Shown here: positions 53,914 to 62,541 of the stretch, in pieces
How positions within the stretch are numbered: the first letter of the stretch is position 1
Layout: each line of letters starts with the position of its first letter
Source of the DNA: Blastococcus saxobsidens DD2
GTDB taxonomy: Bacteria; Actinomycetota; Actinomycetes; Mycobacteriales; Geodermatophilaceae
DNA: 64,000 bases
Direction: 5' to 3'
NCBI RefSeq assembly: GCF_000284015.1
Contig: NC_016943.1
Span: 1,963,541 to 2,027,540 of the forward strand
Made by a program: the position numbers and the translations under genes
The notes under the pieces: model-generated
What the model was told of the DNA's origin: nothing
Database searches by the model: none
The model's input: the letters and a program-made list of their open reading frames with translations, nothing else

Positions 53914-55714
53914 ATGCGTGCCGGTGCTGGCGCCGTCGCTGCGTCCGCCGGTCGGACACGTGAAGGTGGTGCCATACTCGCCGGCCCCTGGCGGCGCCGC
54001 CGTGCGCGGGCGCGGTACCGCGTCGCGACGGCCGTGCTGGTGGCGTGCGTGGTCGCGCTGCTGCCCGGTGCAACGGCGTCGGCCGCCCCCAGCGGCCAGC
54101 CGGGCGGTACCTCCGGGGTGCTCGACAGCCGCGACCTCGATCGCCTGCAACGGCGGGCGGCGGAGGTGCAGGAGGGGCTGCGCGCCCAGCAGGCCGACGT
54201 GGTGGCCGCACGGGAGGCGCTGGCAGCGGCCCAGTCGGCGGTGGAGGCGTCGCGGCACGTCCTCGCCGACGCGCAGGGCGCGCTGGCGGTGCACCAGCGG
54301 GAGATCGCCGGGTACGCGCGTGCGATCTACCGCGACGGTGGCGCGCTCACTCCGCTGACGATCCTGCTCGGCGGGGGCGATCCCGGCGAGGTCGTCTCCG
54401 CCATGGGGTTCCTCGACGCCGTCGATGCGCACGCCGCAGAGGTCATCGCGGTGGCCGAGGGACACCGGCGGGCGGCCCTCGAGGAGCGACGACGGGCGCA
54501 GGCCGCCCTGGACCAGGCGCGGGCGCGGGCCGACGAGGTGGCCACCCGGGTGGCCGAGCTCGAGGCGGCCGCCGAGGCGGTGACCGCCGAGCTGGGCCAG
54601 GCGCTGGAGGTGGTGGATGGCCAGCTGGAGAGCCTGCAGCGGGAACAGGTGGCGGTCAACGAGCGGACCGCGGTCAACTGGCGGGCCTACGTCGAGCAGC
54701 TGACGGGGGCGGGGGTCGCCGCGCTACCGGCCGCGGTACTGCGCGACCCCGTGCGCACCCTGCCCGATCGGCTCGTGCCGGTCGCGGCGGCCGGCGGTGG
54801 CGCGCAGCGGGGCGTGGCCCAGTTGCCCGGCCGACCCAGCTCTCTGCTGGTGCTGCCCGCGGAGACCCTCACGGCGGTCAGCGCAGCGATGGAGGCGCTG
54901 GGGCGGCCCTACGCCCCCGGGACGGCCGGCCCCGATCGTGGGACTGCGGAGCTCTGGTGCAGGCGGCCTACCAGCGGGCCGGCGTGGCGCTCCCGGCCAG
55001 CCAGGGCGAGCTGTTCGCCCGGGTGGCGCCGGTCGCCCCTGCGGACGTGCTCCCCGGTGACCTGGTCTTCCTGGGCTCGCAGGAAGCGCGGCTCGGGCAC
55101 GTCGGGCTGGCCCTCGACCCGCGCACCATGCTCGCCGCGGACGCCCGGGCCGGTGCCGTGGTGGTGCGGTCGCTCCCCGGGGACCAGGTGCTGGCCGTCG
55201 GGCGCCCACCCCTCGGCCTGCGTGCTCCGGTACCCGTGCCGGCCCCGGCCGCCGGCGCGCTGCGCACCGAGTGCGGCACCACCGTCTACCCGCCGAGCTA
55301 CGACGGCGCCCGGTCCTGGGGTGGCTATCCCAACGGGCTGATTCCCCCGAGCGCGATGTGCTCCCTCGGCTCCGCCGGGCACGTGCTGCGCTGCGACGCG
55401 GCGGCCGCCTACCGGGCGATGTCGGCGGCCTACGCCGCGGCTCTCGGCGCTCCGATCTGCATCACCGACTCCTACCGGACCTACGCCGGCCAGGTGCGGT
55501 TGTACGGGCAGAAGCCGGCGCTCGCGGCGGTGCCCGGAACGAGCAACCACGGCTGGGGGCTGGCGGTGGATCTCTGCGGCGGCATCCAGGCGTTCGGCAC
55601 CCCCCAGTACGCCTGGATGGTGGCGAACGCCGGTTCAGATTCCTGCACCCCACGTGGGCTGATCCCGGCACCGGCCGCGAGGAGCCCTGGCACTGGGAGT
55701 ACGCGGGCAGCTGA
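53914..55714 (+). pseudogene. Peptidoglycan hydrolase gene split by two frameshifts
   Basis: Three adjacent frames read as one protein of about 600 residues: a signal peptide (VATAVLVACVVALLPGATASA), a long coiled coil (about 75-250), an NlpC/P60-like domain with WDCGALVQAAYQRAG, and a D-alanyl-D-alanine carboxypeptidase (VanY-like) domain with DSYRTYAGQVRLYG, GTSNHGWGLAVDL and WHWEYAGS. The frame shifts by -1 at about 54940 (after AGPDR) and by -1 again at about 55634 (after VANAG), each in a short G run. Without the shifts the gene would encode a wall endopeptidase with a carboxypeptidase. Either it is a recent pseudogene or the sequence has two errors. Confidence 0.75.
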
Positions 55715-55763
55715 GAGCGGCCCGGGTGCCGGCGGCCGCGGCGGAATTGTCGGTGCCTCCTCC

Positions 55764-55769
55764 TAGCGT
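55764..55769 (+). promoter_or_regulatory. Candidate -10 box before the CxxC protein gene
   Basis: TAGCGT about 30 bp before the ATG at 55799, leaving a short leader that holds the GGAGGAG ribosome binding site. Confidence 0.5.
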
Positions 55770-55798
55770 GCGGAACGACTCACGGAGGAGAAGAAGCG

Positions 55799-56116
55799 AT
55801 GCTCATCGACTGCGACACCTGCACCGCCCGGGGGACCGGCTGCGCCGACTGCGTGGTCACCGTCCTGCTCGGGGCCCCGCCGGGATGGCAGGGGGTCGAT
55901 CCGGTCGTGGTGCCGATGACCGGGCGCACCGGTGGTCCTGCACCGGTCACCGCCGAGGACGTCGTGCTCCCGCCGCCCGGCGTGGTGGTGGAGTTCGACG
56001 ACGTGGAGCGCCGGGCTGTCCGCGCGCTGGCCGAGGGGGGCCTGGTGCCCCCGCTGCGTCACCGCGACGGCGCCGACGGCCACGGCGGCGAGGGATCCGG
56101 ACGGCGCACGGGCTGA
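55799..56116 (+). CDS. Small protein with a CxxC double-knuckle start
   Basis: A 105-residue protein. CDTCTARGTGCADC near the start (C5, C8, C15, C18) looks like a zinc ribbon or iron-sulfur knuckle. The rest includes VVTVLLGAPPGW, VLPPPGVVVEFDDVERRAVRAL and a hydrophilic tail rich in Gly and His. It is a recognisable short actinobacterial type of unknown function, often near the NlpC/P60 genes. The ATG at 55799 has a strong GGAGGAG 7 nt upstream. A -10 box TAGCGT lies at 55764-55769. Confidence 0.78.
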   Translation: MLIDCDTCTARGTGCADCVVTVLLGAPPGWQGVDPVVVPMTGRTGGPAPVTAEDVVLPPPGVVVEFDDVERRAVRALAEGGLVPPLRHRDGADGHGGEGSGRRTG

Positions 56117-56144
56117 TCGTCCCGTGCCCGTCGGAGCGGCCGCA

Positions 56145-56166
56145 GATACACCCGTCCGGGTGTATC
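56145..56166. other. Perfect palindrome, terminator or operator
   Basis: GATACACCCG (56145-56154) pairs with CGGGTGTATC (56157-56166) over a 2-nt centre, 29 bp after a stop codon. The AT-containing outer arms and lack of a T-tract make it unlike the other terminators of the window; a protein-binding operator is equally likely. Confidence 0.55.
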
Positions 56167-56225
56167 CCGAGGTAGGCGCGCCGTACGGGGCGGGATGCCG
56201 TCCCACCCGTTCTCACCGTTCCCGT

Positions 56226-56255
56226 TTGTCACAGGCACATCAAGGTCGTTAGGGT
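56226..56255 (+). promoter_or_regulatory. Promoter of the riboswitch transcript
   Basis: TTGTCA (56226-56231) and TAGGGT (56250-56255) with an 18-bp spacer fit a housekeeping sigma promoter. Transcription would start around 56262, about 50 nt before the riboswitch. Confidence 0.65.
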
Positions 56256-56310
56256 CGTCGCCGTTCGGCCGGGTGGTCGTCACCCGTCGAGGGGTGGCCT
56301 CGACCGAACA

Positions 56311-56480
56311 CCGCCTAATCACCGCGCGGCGTGCAGTCCCGGCGCCCGGGGTGTACCGGGGACCCACCGCAGTTCTGGGGTGAGTTCTCCCGCGGCCGGC
56401 TCGCCGGTGCGTGGGGGATAGGGCCAGTCTTCCCAGCCCGAACCCGTCAGCTAACTCGGTCGGCGGTAGCTGAGGAAGAA
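56311..56480 (+). ncRNA. c-di-AMP riboswitch (ydaO-yuaA class)
   Basis: The stretch contains conserved blocks of this class as I know them from actinobacterial cell-wall hydrolase genes: CCGGGGACCCACC near 56357, TGGGGTGAG near 56376, and the 3' block CCCGAACCCGTCAGCTAAC near 56438-56456 followed by CGGTCGGCGG. It lies just before an NlpC/P60 hydrolase gene, the usual target. In this class c-di-AMP binding turns gene expression off. No obvious terminator follows, so control may act on ribosome access. Confidence 0.88.
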
Positions 56481-56497
56481 ACGGAGAGCCGCCGCAC

Positions 56498-57583
56498 GTG
56501 GCGACCCCAGACGCACCCCTGAGGCATGTCCGCGAACAGCGCCACACCGAACGCGAGGTGGCTTTCACGCGGAGTCCCCGCTCGGGGGCGTTGCGCTCCG
56601 GTCTCCTGGTCAGCGCCGTCGCTGCCGTGACCGTGACCCTGCTGCCGGCCACGGCGTCCGCCGTCCCCGATGAGGTCAGGACCGCCGACCAGGCGGCCGC
56701 CCGGGTGGCCGAGGCCAGCCACGAGCTCGAGGTCGTCTCCGAGCAGCTCAACGATGCACGGGTCGTCCTCGCCGGGCACCAGGCCGCGGCGACGACCGCC
56801 GGCGCGGCCGTCGTCGCCGCGGAGGGTCAGCTCGCGGCCCTCGACGGGCAGATCCGCCAGCTGGCCCGCAGTGCCTACACCGGCAGCGGCATGTCCCCGC
56901 TCGACCTCCTCCTGACCAGTGACTCGACCGACGAGCTGATCTTCTCCCTGGGCACCCTCGATGCGATCGCGGAGCACACCGACGAGGTGCTCACCGAGGT
57001 GGAGCAGGCGGCCGAGGTGGCCGACGAGTCGCGGGAGGCGGCGGCCGCCGCCACCGCCGCGGCGCAGGGCGTCGTGGACGAGATCACCGTCACGCGGCAG
57101 GAACTCGAGCGCAGGATCGCCGACTACCAGCGGCAGTACGACGCACTCACCGCCCAGCAGCAGGAGGAGGTGGCCCGCGCGCACGGAGGTGAGAGCCTCC
57201 CGGCGCCCAGCGGCGTGACCGCCCCCAGCTCCGCGGCGCAGGTGGCCGTCGACACCGCTCTCGCGCAGGCCGGCGACCCGTACGTGTGGGGCGCCGGTGG
57301 TCCGAACGCCTTCGACTGCTCCGGGCTGACGTCCTACGCCTACGCCGCGGCCGGGGTGATGCTGCCGCACTCCAGCCGGATGCAGTCGCAGATGGGTGTT
57401 CCGGTCTCCCGTAGTGAACTGCAGCCGGGCGACCTGCTCTTCTTCTACAGCCCGGTCAGCCACGTCGCCATGTACATCGGCAACGGGCAGATGGTGCACG
57501 CCTCGACCTCCGGCCAGCCGGTCAAGGTGGCGAGCGTGACAGCGATGGGCAGCTTCAACAGCGCCCGCCGCATCGTCGGCTGA
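56498..57583 (+). CDS. Secreted NlpC/P60 peptidoglycan endopeptidase
   Basis: A 361-residue secreted hydrolase that cuts peptide stems of peptidoglycan. The signal peptide region is about 22-52 (SALLSV-like hydrophobic core, TASAVPDEV cleavage zone), then a coiled coil (about 55-220), and the NlpC/P60 domain (about 250-361) with catalytic Cys274 in FDCSGLTSYAYAAAG, His322 in SHVAMYIG and a third His in MVHASTS. This matches the RipA/Rv2190c group. The GTG at 56498 has GGAGAG upstream. It is preceded by a c-di-AMP riboswitch and its promoter, so its expression is tied to c-di-AMP. Confidence 0.95.
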   Translation: MATPDAPLRHVREQRHTEREVAFTRSPRSGALRSGLLVSAVAAVTVTLLPATASAVPDEVRTADQAAARVAEASHELEVVSEQLNDARVVLAGHQAAATTAGAAVVAAEGQLAALDGQIRQLARSAYTGSGMSPLDLLLTSDSTDELIFSLGTLDAIAEHTDEVLTEVEQAAEVADESREAAAAATAAAQGVVDEITVTRQELERRIADYQRQYDALTAQQQEEVARAHGGESLPAPSGVTAPSSAAQVAVDTALAQAGDPYVWGAGGPNAFDCSGLTSYAYAAAGVMLPHSSRMQSQMGVPVSRSELQPGDLLFFYSPVSHVAMYIGNGQMVHASTSGQPVKVASVTAMGSFNSARRIVG

Positions 57584-57682
57584 CAGTCGCGGGAGCATCG
57601 CAGCGAGCGCCGGCGCCCTCTCCGGAGGTCACCGGCCCTCGTCGTCCCGGCGCCCGGTCCGACGCCGCCTAGGATCGGCCGG

Positions 57683-58948
57683 GTGAACGCTCGCCGGGCC
57701 GCCCTGGTGGCCGCGGCCGTCCTCGGGATCGCCGTCGTCGTGGTGATCGTCGTCCGCACCCCGTGGGACGTCCTCCCGGAGCCGCCGGGCGGGTACACCG
57801 AACCGGACCCCACCGCCGGGCTGGGCGCCGACCGGATCGAGCGCGCGGAGGCCTTCGCCGCCGCGCTGCGGCCGGCGTCCCTCGTCGCGATCGTGCTCGG
57901 GCTGGCGGTCTCGGCGGTCCTCGGGCTGACCCCGCTGGGTGGGCGGCTGGTGCGGGCCGTGGCGGCTCCGCTGGGCGGCCGATGGTCCACCCAGGTGCTG
58001 GTGGGGGTCCCCGTACTGGTCGCCATCGGGCGGCTCGTCACGTTGCCGGTGTCGGTCTACGCGGAGACGGTCCGGCACCGGTACGGCCTCTCCACCCGCG
58101 GCTGGGGGCTCTGGCTGCGTGACGTCGCCGTCTCGGTGGCCATCAGCGCGGTGCTGACGACGCTCGTGGTCCTGATGTTCCTGTGGCTGGTCCGCCGGGC
58201 CCCGCGCTCCTGGTGGGCGTGGGCCGCCGGTGCGACCGCGGCCCTGGTGGTGGTCGGCTCCTTCCTCTATCCGGTCGTGATCGAGCCGGCCTTCAACGAG
58301 TTCGAGTCGCTGCCGGTCGGCGAGCTCCGGAGCGACCTGCTGGCGCTTGCGGAGGAGAACGGCACGCCGGTCCAGGACGTCCTGGTCTCCGACGCCTCCC
58401 GGCGGACCACGGCGCTGAACGCCTACGTCTCCGGTTTCGGCGCCACCCGGCGGATCGTCGTCTACGACACGCTCCTCGGTGAGTTGCCGGACGAGGAGAT
58501 CGAGGCGATCGTGGCGCACGAGCTGGGGCACGTCGCCACCGACGACATCCTGACCGGCACGCTGATGGGCGCGCTGGGCGCCGGGGCGGCCGTGGCGCTG
58601 CTCGGCTGGCTGCTCAGCTGGATGCCGCTGCTGCGGCGGGCCGGGGCCGAGTCGCCCGGCGATCCCCGCGTGGCACCGCTGCTCCTGCTCCTCGTCACCG
58701 TGGGCACGCTCCTGGCCACTCCGGTGCAGAACCTGGTGTCCCGGCAGATCGAGGCGCGGGCCGACCTGCGCGCCCTGGAGCTGACCGGCGACGCGGAGGC
58801 GTTCATCGGCATGCAGCGACGGCTGGCGGCGACCAACCTGGCCGACCCCGATCCGCCGGCGGCGTGGCACTGGTACTTCGGCAGTCATCCCACCGCCGCG
58901 CACCGGATCGCCATGGCCGAGGACTGGCAGCGGCTGGAGGGCGGGTGA
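57683..58948 (+). CDS. M48 family zinc metalloprotease
   Basis: A 421-residue integral membrane protease. N-terminal spans (about 5-25, 70-90, 110-130, 150-175 and 185-205) come before the zinc site IVAHELGHVATDD (about 275-287), then two spans (about 295-318 and 335-352) and the third-ligand region RQIEARADLRALELTGD. This resembles CAAX-protease/Ste24-like M48 enzymes rather than short HtpX. The GTG at 57683 follows TAGGAT by 7 nt, so it is leaderless. The stop overlaps the start of the mannosyltransferase gene. The substrate is unknown. Confidence 0.92.
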   Translation: MNARRAALVAAAVLGIAVVVVIVVRTPWDVLPEPPGGYTEPDPTAGLGADRIERAEAFAAALRPASLVAIVLGLAVSAVLGLTPLGGRLVRAVAAPLGGRWSTQVLVGVPVLVAIGRLVTLPVSVYAETVRHRYGLSTRGWGLWLRDVAVSVAISAVLTTLVVLMFLWLVRRAPRSWWAWAAGATAALVVVGSFLYPVVIEPAFNEFESLPVGELRSDLLALAEENGTPVQDVLVSDASRRTTALNAYVSGFGATRRIVVYDTLLGELPDEEIEAIVAHELGHVATDDILTGTLMGALGAGAAVALLGWLLSWMPLLRRAGAESPGDPRVAPLLLLLVTVGTLLATPVQNLVSRQIEARADLRALELTGDAEAFIGMQRRLAATNLADPDPPAAWHWYFGSHPTAAHRIAMAEDWQRLEGG

Positions 58949-60081
58949 CCCGCACCCTCGTCGTCACGAACGACTTCCCGCCGCGGCAGGGCGGGATCCA
59001 GACGTTCGTCGCGGCGCTCCTGGAGCGCCGTCCGCCGGACTCCCTGGTGGTGCTGGCGTCGGACTCACCGGGATCCGCTGAGCACGACGCGGCCCTGCCG
59101 TACCCCGTCGTGCGCCGGCCCACCGGGATGCTGCTGCCCACGCGCGCCACCGCCCGAGCGGCCGTGCAGCTGGCGGACCGGTTCGGCTGCGACACCGCGT
59201 TGTTCGGCGCGGCCGCGCCGCTGGGTCTGCTGGCCCCGCGGCTGCGGGCCGCGGGCGTCCGGCACCTCGTCGGCGCGACCCACGGCCACGAGACCGGGTG
59301 GGTGGCGCTGCCGGGCAGCCGGCAGCTGATGCAGCGGATCGCCTCGGGTCTCGACGTCCTCACCTACATCAGCGAGTACACCCGCGACCGGCTGGCGCCG
59401 GCGCTGGGGGAGCGCACGCGGCTGGCCCAGCTCTCGCCCGGCGTCGACGTCGACCGGTTCACCCCGGACGTCGACGGGGCCGCCGTGCGGCGCCGGTGGG
59501 GCCTCGGGGAGGCGCCCGTCGTCGTCTGCGTGTCCCGCCTGGTGGCGCGGAAGGGGCAGGACGTCCTCGTCGCCGGCTGGTCGCGGGTGCTGGCCAGCCA
59601 CCCCGGGGCCCGGCTGCTCCTGGTCGGTGGCGGTCCCGCGGAGGCGTCCCTGCGTCGCGCGGTGACCGCCCGTGGCCTGCAGGACTCCGTGGTCCTCACC
59701 GGGCCGGTGGGCCACGACGAGCTGCCGCAGCACTACGCGGCGGGCGACGTCTTCGCCATGCCGTGCCGCACCCGCCGCGGGGGACTCGACGTCGAGGGGC
59801 TCGGGATGGTGTTCCTGGAGGCCGCGGCATGCGGGCGTCCGGTCGTCGCCGGCACCTCCGGTGGAGCACCCGAAGCGGTCCAGGACGGCGTCACCGGGCA
59901 CGTCGTCGACCCGCGGTCACCGGGCGCCGTGGCGGACGCGCTGAGCGGGCTGCTGGACGACCGCGAGCGGGCCCGTGCGATGGGCGAGGCCGGGCGCGCC
60001 TGGGTGGAGGCGCGCTGGTCCTGGACCACCATCGCGGCCGACTTCGCGCGCCTGCTGGAGCCCGGCTGCGACCAGGCATAG
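58945..60081 (+). CDS. pimB: GT4 mannosyltransferase, PimB-like
   Basis: A 378-residue GT-B glycosyltransferase of family GT4. It starts MTRTLVVTNDFPPRQGGIQT, which is the PimB' pattern, and has the nucleotide-sugar region VCVSRLVARKGQDVLV and the EX7E-type motif LDVEGLGMVFLEA. In mycobacteria this enzyme adds the second mannose to phosphatidylinositol mannosides, and the gene is beside fadD15 as here. The GTG at 58945 overlaps the M48 stop (GTGA). Exact specificity (second mannose or another) is inferred. Confidence 0.88.
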   Translation: MTRTLVVTNDFPPRQGGIQTFVAALLERRPPDSLVVLASDSPGSAEHDAALPYPVVRRPTGMLLPTRATARAAVQLADRFGCDTALFGAAAPLGLLAPRLRAAGVRHLVGATHGHETGWVALPGSRQLMQRIASGLDVLTYISEYTRDRLAPALGERTRLAQLSPGVDVDRFTPDVDGAAVRRRWGLGEAPVVVCVSRLVARKGQDVLVAGWSRVLASHPGARLLLVGGGPAEASLRRAVTARGLQDSVVLTGPVGHDELPQHYAAGDVFAMPCRTRRGGLDVEGLGMVFLEAAACGRPVVAGTSGGAPEAVQDGVTGHVVDPRSPGAVADALSGLLDDRERARAMGEAGRAWVEARWSWTTIAADFARLLEPGCDQA

Positions 60082-60129
60082 GAACCACTACCTACGTCGG
60101 TGGGCCCGGGGACGCAGGTAGTGGTTCCT
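60080..60129. terminator. Convergent terminator of pimB and fadD
   Basis: AGGAACCACTACCT (60080-60093) pairs perfectly with AGGTAGTGGTTCCT (60116-60129), with a 22-nt loop. The pimB TAG stop (60079-60081) reaches into the left arm. Confidence 0.88.
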
Positions 60130-60154
60130 CTGCCTACTGGTACGGAGTCGGCGC

Positions 60155-61948
60155 TCAGCGCGCGTACAGGGAGTCGACCTCGGAGCCGAACTCCTTCATG
60201 ACCACGTTCCGCTTGAGCTTCAGGCTCGGCGTCAGCATCCCGTTGTCCTCGGTGAAGTCGGTGCCCAGCACGGTGAACCTCTTGATCGCCTCGGCCTGCG
60301 AGACGGCCTTGTTGGCGTCCTTCACCGCGGCGTCGAGCTCGGCGAGCACCTCGTTGTCCTCGCGCAGCTGCGCAGGCGTCAGGCCGGCGTCCTTGCCCTT
60401 GGACGCCAGCCACTGCGGGAGCGCCTCCTCGTCGAGGGTGATCAGCGCCGCGATGTACGGGCGCTGGTCGCCGACGACGATGCACTGGCTGACGAGACGG
60501 TGGGCCCGGATCCGGTCCTCGAGGACAGCCGGGGCGACGTTCTTGCCGCCCGCGGTCACCAGGATCTCCTTCTTGCGGCCGGTGATCGTCAGGAAGCCGT
60601 CGTCGTCCAGCTCGCCGATGTCGCCGGTGCGGAAGAAGCCCTCGGCGTCGATGGCCTCCTTCGTGGCCTCCTCGTTGCGCCAGTAGCCGCGCATGACGAT
60701 GCCGCCCTTGATGAGCACCTCGCCGTCCTCGCCGATGCGGAACTCGACGCCGGGCAGCGGGCGCCCGACGGTGCCGATGCGCAGTGCCTCGTCGTGGTTG
60801 ACCGACGCGGCGGCGGTGGTCTCGGTCAGGCCGTAGCCCTCGAAGACGGTCACGCCGATACCGCGGTAGAAGTGGCCGAGCCGCTCGCCCAGAGGTGCGC
60901 CGCCGGAGATGGCGCCGAGGCAGCGCCCGCCGAGGGCGGCGCGCAGCTTGCCGTAGACGAGCTTGTCGAACAGCGCGTGCTGGGCGCGCAGGCCCAGCCC
61001 CGGGCCGCCGGTGTCCTGGGCGCGCGACCAGTCGATGGCCACCTGGGCGGCCTTGTCGAAGATCTTGCCCTTGCCGTCGCCCTCGGCCTTCGCCTTGGCC
61101 TGGTTGTAGACCTTCTCGAACACCCGCGGGACGGCGAGGACGAAGGTCGGCTTGAACTCGCCGAGGTCCTCGACCAGGTTCTTCACGTCCGGCGTGTGCC
61201 CGATGACGGTGCGGTTCTTGACCGCGCCGACCTGCAGGACCCGGGCCAGCACGTGCGCCAGCGGGATGAACAGCAGCAGCGAACCCTGCACGCCCATGAA
61301 GCGCTCGAGCAGCGTGATGCCGTTGCCGATCTCGAACAGGAAGTTCGCATGCGTCAGCTCGCAGCCCTTGGGCCGGCCGGTGGTGCCGCTGGTGTAGATC
61401 AGCGTCGCGAGGCTCTCGGCGTTCAGCGTGGCGCGACGAGCCGCGAGCTCGCTGTCCGGAACGTCCGCGCCGGCCGCGGTCAGCTGCTCGATCGCGCCGT
61501 CGTCGATGACGTGCACGGTCTTGAGGTCCGGCGCCTGGTCACGCACGGAGGCGATCGCCTCGGCGTGCTCGTCGCGTTCCACGACGGCGGCGGTGGCGCC
61601 CGAGTCGGCCAGGATCCAGGCGACCTGGTCGGCACTGGAGGTCTCGTAGATGGGGACGACGACGGCGCCGGCGGTCCAGATGGCGAAGTCGAGGACCGTC
61701 CACTCGTACCGGGTCTTGGCCTGCAGCGCGACCCGGTCACCGGCGGCCACGCCGGAGGAGATCAGCCCCTTGGCGACCCCGCGGACCTCCTCGCCGAACT
61801 GCTGCCAGGTGACGTCGGTCCACCGGCCGTCCACCTGACGGCGGAGGCCGACCTCGTCGCCGTGCTCGGCGACGTTGGTGGTGAGCATGTCGGTCAGGGC
61901 CTCGTCGGCTCCGACCCGGTAGGTCGCTGGAACGCTGAACTCGCGCAC
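60155..61948 (-). CDS. fadD15: Long-chain acyl-CoA synthetase, FadD15-like
   Basis: A 597-residue AMP-forming ligase that activates fatty acids. ATP/AMP motifs: YTSGTTGRPKGCELTH, FEGYGLTETTAAASV, GEVLIKGGIVMRGYW, FFRTGDIGELDDDGFL and the C-terminal GRKKEILVTAGGKNVAP. The N-terminus (FSVPATYRVGADEALTDML) and length fit the AMP-dependent synthetase group of FadD15. The GTG at 61948 has GGAGAGG upstream. A TAGATT at about 62019-62024 (minus strand) may be its -10. Placement next to pimB suggests a role in envelope lipid supply. Confidence 0.94.
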   Translation of the reverse strand: MREFSVPATYRVGADEALTDMLTTNVAEHGDEVGLRRQVDGRWTDVTWQQFGEEVRGVAKGLISSGVAAGDRVALQAKTRYEWTVLDFAIWTAGAVVVPIYETSSADQVAWILADSGATAAVVERDEHAEAIASVRDQAPDLKTVHVIDDGAIEQLTAAGADVPDSELAARRATLNAESLATLIYTSGTTGRPKGCELTHANFLFEIGNGITLLERFMGVQGSLLLFIPLAHVLARVLQVGAVKNRTVIGHTPDVKNLVEDLGEFKPTFVLAVPRVFEKVYNQAKAKAEGDGKGKIFDKAAQVAIDWSRAQDTGGPGLGLRAQHALFDKLVYGKLRAALGGRCLGAISGGAPLGERLGHFYRGIGVTVFEGYGLTETTAAASVNHDEALRIGTVGRPLPGVEFRIGEDGEVLIKGGIVMRGYWRNEEATKEAIDAEGFFRTGDIGELDDDGFLTITGRKKEILVTAGGKNVAPAVLEDRIRAHRLVSQCIVVGDQRPYIAALITLDEEALPQWLASKGKDAGLTPAQLREDNEVLAELDAAVKDANKAVSQAEAIKRFTVLGTDFTEDNGMLTPSLKLKRNVVMKEFGSEVDSLYAR

Positions 61949-62104
61949 GCCCGGTCCTCTCCTTCCCGCCGGCCGCGGGCACCGTCGCCCGCGGCCCCGG
62001 AGCGGGAACGTCGGGCGTCAATCTAGCGGCTCGTGCTACCGGGCAGTAGCTCAGCGCTGTACCGAGGAGGGCCCACCGGGCCCGGAGCGGATAGCCTGCT
62101 GCCC

Positions 62105-62536
62105 ATGGCGGACCAGTCCACCCAGTCGATCGTCATCGAGGCGCCTGCGGCGGAGGTCATGGCGGTGATCGCCGATTTCCCGTCGTACCCGCAGTGGGTC
62201 GCCGCCGCCAAGAAGGTCGAGGTGCTCGAGACGGGTGCGGACGGCCGGGCCCGCCAGGTGCACTTCGTGCTGGACGCCGGAGCCGTCAAGGACGACTACG
62301 TCCTCGAGTACACCTGGGACGACGACCGCCGGGTGGCCTGGACCCTGGTCCGGGGACAGATGCAGAAGCGCCAGGAGGGCTCGTACACCCTGGTCGAGAC
62401 CGGGGGCCGGACCGAGGTGACCTACTCGATCACCATCGACCTCTCCATCCCGATGCTGGGGATGATCAAGCGCAAGGCGGAGAAGGTCATCCTGGACACC
62501 GCGCTCAAGGAGCTCAAGAAGCGCGTCGAGGCCTGA
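62105..62536 (+). CDS. SRPBCC/polyketide cyclase-like lipid-binding protein
   Basis: A 143-residue START-like fold protein: IVIEAPAAEVMAVIADFPSYPQW, VHFVLDAGAVKDDYVLEY and a long C-terminal helix with KRKAEKVILDTALKELKKRV. These proteins hold hydrophobic ligands; from memory the mycobacterial counterpart is Rv2185c (TB16.3), near fadD15. TAGCCT at 62092-62097 ends 7 nt before the ATG at 62105, so it is probably leaderless. It is divergent from fadD15 and leads into the ArsA-like gene 5 bp downstream. Confidence 0.93.
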   Translation: MADQSTQSIVIEAPAAEVMAVIADFPSYPQWVAAAKKVEVLETGADGRARQVHFVLDAGAVKDDYVLEYTWDDDRRVAWTLVRGQMQKRQEGSYTLVETGGRTEVTYSITIDLSIPMLGMIKRKAEKVILDTALKELKKRVEA

Positions 62537-62541
62537 CCCGC

